The position numbers and the translations under genes are program-made. A stretch of 64,000 bases of DNA from Coptis chinensis (Eukaryota; Streptophyta; Magnoliopsida; Ranunculales; Ranunculaceae): NCBI GenBank assembly GCA_015680905.1, contig CM027377.1, positions 62,455,501 through 62,519,500 of the forward strand, in the 5' to 3' direction. Of this stretch, positions 57,068-64,000 are shown in pieces (the first letter of the stretch is position 1; the number at the start of each line of letters is the position of its first letter). The notes beneath the pieces are model-generated. The model saw nothing but the letters and a program-made list of their open reading frames with translations, was not told the DNA's origin and ran no database searches.

Positions 57068-57154
57068 ATGAAGAGGGCGTCTCTTTCTCTTAAAACCCGA
57101 CATTTACTTAAATCTTTACTTTTTGCTTTATCGATTCGAAGCTTTGGTTTTTAT
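57068..57154 (+). other. Short ORF inside the Pack-MULE, possible captured presequence
   Basis: A 28-codon frame starts MKRASLSLKTRHLLKSLLFA and continues with Arg/Ser/Phe residues. Its composition (basic, Ser/Leu-rich, no acids) is that of a mitochondrial targeting peptide, so it might be the start of a second captured gene. A similar short frame (MAGLRLRFAMFKSR) begins at 56588. Both are weak calls. Confidence 0.25.
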
Positions 57155-57415
57155 TGAGTTACTCAAAAACGAAATAGAAGTTTCAGTGAGTTGGATTGGA
57201 TTTTTGTATCTTGATTTTTCGACGGTGTGGCAGCACTAAGTGGTGGTCGGATATGATGGAGATATATATTGGTGGTTGTCGATGGTCAAAAGCAAGATGA
57301 AGGAGATGAACATTATCCATCAGATTTGAAATACCATAGATCCCCTCCTTCTCAAAGTCAATTGTTCTTGGCAGCTTGTTTCGTGGATGTCTAAGAACAC
57401 TCACATAAGAGTTAT

Positions 57416-57578
57416 ATATATTTGTGTTTACCCCCAGGGATACTTTAGGCAATAGAGCAAATATGGATGATTTCTGAACGGGGCAGGACAGAGTGGGGGG
57501 ACTTTTGTGATGATTTAAAATTTGGGGGGTTAAACACAAAAGCATGTCATAAAATGGGGGGTTTTCACTAATAAACCC
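57416..57578 (-). repeat. Right terminal inverted repeat of the Pack-MULE
   Basis: It is the reverse complement of the left repeat with a handful of differences, ending AATAAACCC just before the target duplication TTAATATTA. Confidence 0.9.
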
Positions 57579-57849
57579 TTAATATTAAGCCCATTTGTCG
57601 GGTGTAAACCCATATGATCAAGAAAAGACATTTTGTGGGGGTGTAAACCCATTTGAAGAAAGTTCATTGGTGGGATAACCATTATTCCACTACCATTTCA
57701 CCAAAGGCGTGCCAATCCTGTTTTGTGGATGTAAATACTAAATACAGTGCCCCTCGTAATAATCTGAACTAAAATAGTCTTCTGAATTCTCCCATTCATC
57801 GAAATTTGATTTTAGATTTTTTTTTCTTCATCGTCATTAGGTTGGTATG

Positions 57850-59463
57850 TGATAATCAGTCATTTAGGGTTTTTGTCTTTTGAAGTTTAAAGTCCGTAAG
57901 CGTCCGATTAGTCAAATTACCTTACTCACGTGGGTTGGTAGTATAGGTTGAGTAAGAAATCGTCCAAACCTTAGGACTAGGCAAGGTTCACAACTAAAAT
58001 TACAGCCTTTAGTGAGTAGGATTTTAGTTTGTTGCTTAATTAAACTTGGAATGCAAGTAACATAAAATTACAACGATTTATTTCTATGTAAAATAGAGAG
58101 AGATATACAGAAAAAGGGTTAATCATAATCATGTAAGGCCAGTTTCAACAGTTAGAGTATCATATCACTACAGCTCTAATCTGTCTCGAGTTCATAAACA
58201 AACCCGAGACGGCGTCGAGTATCGATCCCTAGTGAGATGCACTCATCTCTGAGTTCATCTCACTAGCATAAGGAGTTGAACTAACATTTCATCTCTGGAA
58301 TATCATTTCAGCTCCTGGTTTGATTCTACATCAGCTGGACAAACCAGAGGGCTAACGACCACCATACCATGGTCTCGCGACGAGACCGACCTAGTGTAAA
58401 CCGGGTCTCTCATGAGATCAAGTATGGAGTATCGAAGACTCAAACTTGGCGGACTCAATCATTTTGGGACCGGATGTATAATCTAAACCTAGTTTCTAAG
58501 TAATGATTCTAGAACATTAAAATGTAACTTGATCCTCACATGAGCATCATTAACCCTCCCCTTGGGAGGATTTTAGCTTATGGTCCTTGGATTGATTGAT
58601 TGTTCTTGATGTATGCAATGAATAAGTAAAAGAAAGTGAATGAAGAACATGAATTTAACTTGAAGAAAATAGATTTTATTGAAGTGAATACTTCCTGTAC
58701 CAACCTAATACAAGCTTCAAAAGGAAGGAAACTACTACCGTATAAAAGTGTAAAACGACGGAAGGAAAATGCAAGAATGAAGTCTCCCCCTCTTTCTCCA
58801 AAATCAAACTATATACCCCCTCTTTGAATCTCATGTGAACCCTTCCATTTATAAGTTTTGTCCTTTTCTATTTCTAAAAATCCAAACTTTGTATTAACAA
58901 AGTTTGTCTTTTCTTCTTTCCAAACATCAAATCATGTATTAATTTCTTGTTTTGTCTTTTCTTTATTTGCAAGGTGGCACACAAGTGTCTTGCCACTTGT
59001 CTATGCATGATAACTAATCATTTCTTGTGGGCCCACAGAGTGGGTCCATGTGTTGTGTCTAGTGGCGGCTCTGATTTTAGTGTTTTTACAACTTTTTATC
59101 TTTGCGTAGAGCTCATTGCCCTAGTTGTCCTGGCAGTTCACTTGTCGAAATCGGCATCCAGGTTTGAAAGATGTGAGCTTCGGAAGTTTGCTGCTTCTTT
59201 ACAAGTGGACCCGTTTTGCACTGGTTTTGTCCCTTTGGAATCTTCGGCTCTAGTCGCCTCTCTGTAGGGCTTCACTCAAATGAGTGGGAAGACTTCAAGT
59301 ATGCACAGTATTCCTGTACTTTGATGCAAGTTTTATAATCATATTCACGTTAATTACGAAAATCTGCAAAAGTACGAAAATACAATTATTTCATGATTAT
59401 TAAACACATAATTTACCGAAATGCTATGTCTCTATGGGGTATTACAGTTTTGGGTGCTTATCA
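57850..59463 (-). mobile_element. Solo LTR, Athila-related family (second copy of 6707-8345)
   Basis: The plus-strand ends are TGATAATCAG and GGGTGCTTATCA, giving TGATAA/TTATCA inverted termini. The flanks GTATG (57845-57849) and ATATG (59464-59468) look like a 5-bp target duplication with one change. It aligns with 7080-8345. The right end resembles the start of the Athila-like LTRs, so the element is probably minus-oriented. No internal region is attached. Reading frames at 58636 and 58947 are chance. Confidence 0.72.
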
Positions 59464-59670
59464 ATATGGTTGATTCAAATAAAAAATGAGTATTTTCATG
59501 TTTATTCGTAATTGAAATATTGCTAAAGAAGAGGTTGTTGGTGAAGAAATAAAGAACAAGTTTTTCTTTTGATAAAAGAAGAAGAAGAACACGATATTTT
59601 TCTGGTTACAAGTATGTGAAGAACACCTAGAGTATCTGGAGTTTAACATGTTTTACAATGTATATTCTAA

Positions 59671-59700
59671 CTAGTTAATATCCATGCCTTCGGCACGGAA
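59671..59700 (-). mobile_element. Helitron-like 3' terminus 1
   Basis: On the minus strand the sequence runs CCGTGCCGAAGGCATGG, a short hairpin, then ATATTAACTAG followed by T. A GC-rich hairpin about ten bases before a CTAG end at an A/T site is typical of Helitrons. The 5' end was not found. Confidence 0.55.
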
Positions 59701-59960
59701 TATTTTAGCTTATATATCCCTGGCAAATTTATGCTAAGTTTTTTTGAACGAAAATATGTATACGCTTGACTTAGGCCTAATTTGATAATGAGAACTAATT
59801 TGGAAATTTTTTAATCGATCAACTGATCGAATATAGTTGTTCAGCAAGATGATGAAAGATTCTTTATTGCAAAAAAAAAGCAAGATTATGTAAGTCCATC
59901 TATTCATTTGGTAATATGTAAATGCTTTGAAAGCATGTAGTCTTCGAATTATTATGTATA

Positions 59961-59990
59961 CTAGCAAGATGCACGTGCTATGCACGCGAT
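59961..59990 (-). mobile_element. Helitron-like 3' terminus 2
   Basis: On the minus strand GCGTGCATAGCACGTGC (hairpin) then ATCTTGCTAG and T gives a second Helitron-type end, only 290 bp from the first and in the same orientation. The body would extend right, towards the TSS/REC fragment. The 5' TC end was not found. Confidence 0.6.
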
Positions 59991-61279
59991 GTCAAATAAA
60001 ACTTACCGAAGAGTGTAAACATAATTTGGGTGAGCATACTTACAATTGATATTATGCTTGAACATACGCACTGGCAGCGGTTAAAAATTTGAGTTGAAGT
60101 GAACCCTAATCCTATTTGATTTTTAGACATACATAAGCAATAAAATTTTAAGTATAGCTCCAAATCACACGTACTTTGAGCCTCTAATCCTAGCAAGTGC
60201 ACATTGCAAACGACAAAGATAAAAGTTTAGTGCATCAAAAACATTTATGTAACGTTATTCATTGATATTATATCAATATAAGAATTAAAGTACAACAATT
60301 ACATAAAAGAAGTAGGTCGCTATGACCTGTCCTCCACTATAATAGCTGATATGTTACAACCATGTACTCGTAAGCAACTACTCCCATATAGAGTGAGATT
60401 GGTGGGGAATCTATGGAAGTACGTTCTTCTTATGAGTGTTCATGCATTGGGCGTTGGCTTGAAACTGGGTCCCGCATTACCCACCATAAACTCAAAGAAT
60501 TGTCAAAGGGAATGATTCTCGTACACTAACTGCATTATGAAATGGAATGCAACATACTCACATATATGCAAGAAATTATCAAGAATACTACCCATTGAAT
60601 CCATTAATACTCCAATATTAACCGAGTATGTTTGGAATGAACTTAATTCAGTTAGAAAATATTTCTTTACTCAGTGAAAGAAATAAAATTTCATATTGTT
60701 ATAGTTATCTAGAATTTTAATTGGATGAACTTTTTATAATTCATTGAATTAGTCTTTCGACCATTATAGTAATTAGTTGGTGTTTATTTTAAGGGGTGGA
60801 TGTTAAATGGGGAGGCGGAGTGGCGGACTGCTTAAAAATGTTTGAATGATGAATCAGACGTTCAATGAATTATAAAACATAAATTCTTGCTGAAAGGTTT
60901 GCATACTGGATTAAGCAATTATAAGCATATACCACCTAACATTTCAACCAAACGCCTTTGAATTAGCAACCAGATCCAGCAGTCAGCATTTAAATTTTTT
61001 GAAACAAACTTGATCCTTAATAGCACTCATCATGGACTAATAAATCTCTTGATCCAATTTATATATTGTCATCATCATCAAAATCGTTGTTTTAATGTGA
61101 TTAAGATTGTAGAAAAAGGTATATAGTGATGGAGCCTATGCAGACGACAATCTTTCGTGGTATGTAGACAACAGTCAGAACTACTAAGCACGGCATAATG
61201 TAATTAGGAGCGTCAAATGATTATCATGTCATAAACTGGCCCACGCACACTGCTATCATACCGCCTTACCTACTGTCCC
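59991..61279. other. Unassigned AT-rich stretch
   Basis: No gene, LTR or tandem repeat is recognised. If the Helitron-like ends are real, this may be Helitron body. Confidence 0.3.
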
Positions 61280-61429
61280 GATGGTAACTGTATATATGTT
61301 TATGTCCATATCTAATCCCAAGGAGCACATTTGTAATCCCCTAGTATGTATGCTGATGGTAACTGTATATATGTTTATGTCCATATCTAATCCCAAGGAG
61401 CACATTTGTAATCCCCTAGTATGTATGCT
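61280..61429. repeat. 75-bp perfect tandem duplication
   Basis: Two adjacent copies (61280-61354 and 61355-61429) begin GATGGTAACTGTATATATGT and are identical by eye. They overlap the last recognisable exon of the TSS/REC pseudogene. Perfect identity implies a recent event. Confidence 0.92.
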
Positions 61430-62245
61430 TGAAATCTGTCATCGTCCTTACATCAACAAGAGAAAGTTCAAGGGAACAAAAATCTGCAACCTGGTGAATT
61501 TGAGAGAAACTTGATGAGGATAATGAAGTCAGTGTGTTCCAGAAACTCTGAAGCCAAGGGATCGCACCGAAGGGAAGGGTAAAAGTTACAAGTTTTGAAA
61601 GTGCGGTATCACTATAGTAGTTGTGCGCCATCTCAATCAACTCAACAGTGATGTAAACATCCGTGAAATCACAAAAATAAAAATAATGCTATATGAATAT
61701 GCTCTAACTAATCGAGACAGTGAAAGTTCTTGTATACACGTAAAATTTAACTAATAAGTTGAACGATGTGAATGAACACCTTACGTAATTACTTAGCTAC
61801 ATAATTTCCTTAGCTACCACCAACAATTTCATCAGATAAATCAGATAAAGTTGAATTCAAGGTAGCAACAGTACACACCTTAAGGTGAAAACCAGTTCCT
61901 GAGTCTTTGAGGGCGCAAAGTCTTTGCTCGTAGCGGCTTCCTCACATCATTTCCTTCTCTAATTCTTGCTTTTCTAATTCCTTATCATCAATGCTTTCTA
62001 ATTTTCCACGCTGGTTAGGACCATTAGTGCTCACATTGTCCCTTCCCCGCCAAGATTAAGGCTCTTTTCATCCTGTCTTCTTCTTGATTTCTTTTAAGAG
62101 GCCGCCATGCTTCCCAAGACCCTTGATCACCGGGCTCGACTTTTGCTTCTTCAGTTTTTTTCGCATCAGTCTTCTCTGGAGCATGATTTTGCAAATGTTG
62201 TACCCAACATGCTCCTAGCTCGCATAGTTTCTGAAGTTCTTTTAT
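61385..62245 (-). pseudogene. TSS/REC-type (clustered-mitochondria family, TPR) gene fragment
   Basis: Minus-strand pieces match the middle of plant TSS/REC proteins. Near 61879-62245 are ELGACWVQHLQNHAPEK, then in another frame PVIKGLGKHGGLLKEIKKK, then DDKELEKQELEKEMM and LKDSGTGFHLK. At 61590-61643 is LIEMAHNYYSDTALSKL. At about 61400-61490 are VADFCSLELSLVDVRTMTDF and, after a 4-base shift, RGLQMCSLG. A GT...AG intron of 99 bp lies at 61491-61589 and another about 235 bp long separates the first two parts, so the copy is genomic and not a processed one. These proteins act in organelle distribution or chloroplast compartment size. The frame shifts and missing ends make it a pseudogene fragment. 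Confidence 0.75.
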
Positions 62246-64000
62246 GAACTTATGTCAGTGTACTACTACTGTTCACAATCGCTGCTAAAATTGGCAACCT
62301 AAAAACAAATTAGATAATAAAAAAAACAAAAATTGAAAATGCATGAGTGATATTTCTTTCATGTGCAAAATTCTAAACTCTTATCAACAGTGGAAAATTT
62401 TATTACATAGACAAAAACCTTTACATTGTAGAAATTTATAGTTGCTCCACAACACTGGCTTCAATCTTTCCTCAATTTGCTTTATCTGATTTTCTCTAAT
62501 TTGAAGGTTGTAAGCTCAATATTAAAGTACACTCGAGTAGTTCTGGTCTCAAGTATGATCCCATTCAATGCATCACAAACAACTAATGTTGGGTTTACAT
62601 ACTTCTAGCCTTTACTGAGTGCTCATTCGGGTAAAATGTACTGGCCTCTGAAGAAGCTAGGTGCTTCCACACTTAATGCATATGCACCAAGTGCGAGGAT
62701 TAGCAGTCTTACAAAAACGAAAAATAAATATTGATAACACACTTGGGAGTATTGCCATACAAATTTTAGGAGGATGGGAAGATAGATTGTACTGACAGAT
62801 CTTCGATTGGGTTTCACGATGCCATGAAGCTTCCATCCTCCAAGTCCAACCAATATGAATACGTACAAAAGAATACCCAACAGACACTTCAATAGTATAT
62901 GGTTCTTTGACTTATCTGAAACAACAGGTTTTCTGAACACACCGTAGCACTTAAGAAAGATATTCGCATCACTTATTTAGTTATATTTGTCCTTTTACCA
63001 AAGTTTATGCTAGAAAAACAATACCAAGTTACCAACCCCAAAGTGAGGCTTGCTCAAATGTCCACAAGTTTCCTTAGTAAAACGTCATTAGTTTTTGTTT
63101 GATGTACTCAGGTGAATGTCTGTGCCAAATAACATGTCAGATTCATTCAGCACAATAACATGAACTCATATCAGGTTCTGCATGCTTTTTCTAGATTGAT
63201 GTTATACACATAAAACCATTTCAATTTAATCAAGTGAGATAAAAAAAAACCCCCTCATGGATTTGTATTTTATATTGGCAATAAATCTCCAAAAAACCAT
63301 TCAGTATTATGGCAGTACTTTTGTGTTGTCAATATATAGGTGTTTTTGTTCTTACTATATGATCAGGCTTTTTACACAGACCACAAAAAAGAAATCAATA
63401 TAGTATAAGCTGATATATTACTTGCTTATGCCACAAATGAAAATAACATAATCAACAATACATTTTATTCTACAAATGAAGATAACACATCCAACAATAC
63501 CAATTCAAATAATATAGATGTCTAACCTCTTCCCAGGAATCCCTCGTAGCTTCAAGCAAAGCAGTGTTGCATGCATGTCTTCAATTCTACTGCGGAACCA
63601 AATCGAAGACATTGAAGCTGCCCCTCCCAGCGCCTGTTATGTTCCATACACCTACTGCAATTCATTTTCATTAGCTGACTCACATTTATTGCAGTGTGAG
63701 AAACAATGTGCCTCACAGCTTCATGAAAAAGTAGGTTATTTGGTTCCCATTGTACACCAATATAAACTTGTTCAATTCCAATACACAACAAAAGAAAAAG
63801 CTACATATGCTCTTTCACCTCTCGGACATCTCATACCATTGATGCAATATCTGACATTTGAACACCCACTCAATTAATCACACAAAGCACCTCTTCCACA
63901 CTTCTTTCCATAAAGATAGCACACCTGCCAGTCGTTGAATGCAAATCATAACATAAATATCATAAATTGCAGTTCATTATATACACTCGTCTCCTCTACA
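62246..64000. other. Unassigned right-edge region
   Basis: No feature is supported. A minus-strand open segment at 62623-62940 has two hydrophobic stretches (ILLKCLLGILLYVFILVGLG and YLFFVFVRLLILALGAYALS) that could span membranes, but nothing matches a known family. Open segments at 63518-63877 (plus) and 63552-63791 (minus) overlap each other, so at most one is real. Part of this could be intron or captured sequence linked to the TSS/REC fragment. Confidence 0.3.

Larger units (their letters stand above)
56296..57578. mobile_element. Pack-MULE (non-autonomous Mutator-like element)
   Basis: Terminal inverted repeats of about 162 bp start GGGTTTATT and pair 56296-56457 with 57416-57578. They are flanked by a perfect 9-bp direct repeat TTAATATTA (56287-56295 and 57579-57587). 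Long inverted repeats with a 9-bp target duplication are diagnostic of Mutator-like elements. There is no transposase inside. The interior carries a recognisable host exon fragment (RPN9-like), so it qualifies as a Pack-MULE. The inverted repeats differ at only scattered positions. Confidence 0.9.

Noticed and set aside
62623-62940. Membrane-protein-like minus-strand ORF
   Set aside because: Two hydrophobic stretches only; AT-rich DNA often gives this, and no neighbour or motif supports it.
63518-63877. 119-codon plus-strand ORF near the right edge
   Set aside because: No recognisable family and a competing minus-strand frame overlaps it; not enough to call a gene.

Overview
The window looks like intergenic DNA of a flowering plant, probably a eudicot, built almost entirely from nested transposable elements. 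The evidence is two Tat-lineage Ty3/gypsy elements with antisense extra ORFs, several Athila-like elements, a Tekay/Del-like solo LTR, plant LINEs, tRNA-derived SINEs, a Pack-MULE and Helitron-like ends. The only host-gene traces are a fragment of the proteasome subunit RPN9 inside the Pack-MULE and a broken piece of a TSS/REC (clustered-mitochondria family) gene near the right edge. I see no intact host gene, rRNA, functional tRNA or CRISPR array.

Layout. 1-6552: minus-strand Tat element cut by the window edge, with a 94-bp tandem array and a plus-strand antisense ORF. 6553-13377: minus-strand Athila-like 3' sequence, split by the LTR-like insert 6707-8345 and by a nest 8754-12809 (a 3.5-kb solo LTR inside a SINE next to a second SINE). 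13378-19350: Athila-like LTR, protease and gag remains (minus). 19351-19960: MULE transposase fragment. 19977-24142: 3' part of a plus-strand Athila-like element ending in a 1.3-kb LTR. 24143-26206: minus-strand relative with a zinc-knuckle ORF. 27191-29215: LINE. 30373-42128: Tat element with both LTRs, a perfect 5-bp target duplication, a LINE piece inside it and antisense ORFs. 42134-45700: plus-strand Athila-like fragment. 45701-52723: minus-strand Athila-like element (3' LTR, long 3' region, protease, gag). 53050-54951: probable Tekay-like LTR remnant. 56296-57578: Pack-MULE with 9-bp target duplication. 57850-59463: solo LTR. 59671 and 59961: Helitron-like ends. 61385-62245: TSS/REC pseudogene.

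Main pattern. The Athila-like copies form one loose family that shows gag and protease but no reverse transcriptase or integrase anywhere in the window, so they look non-autonomous. In place of pol they share a recurring acidic and aromatic coding module (five copies, both strands) followed by a long 3' region with several spaced polypurine-like motifs that resemble the true polypurine tract beside the 3' LTR. The shared module and the repeated tract motif are the best candidates here for something not well described. All LTR elements are described as fossils. Boundaries, homologies and the one divergence estimate come from reading by eye and need alignment and database searches.
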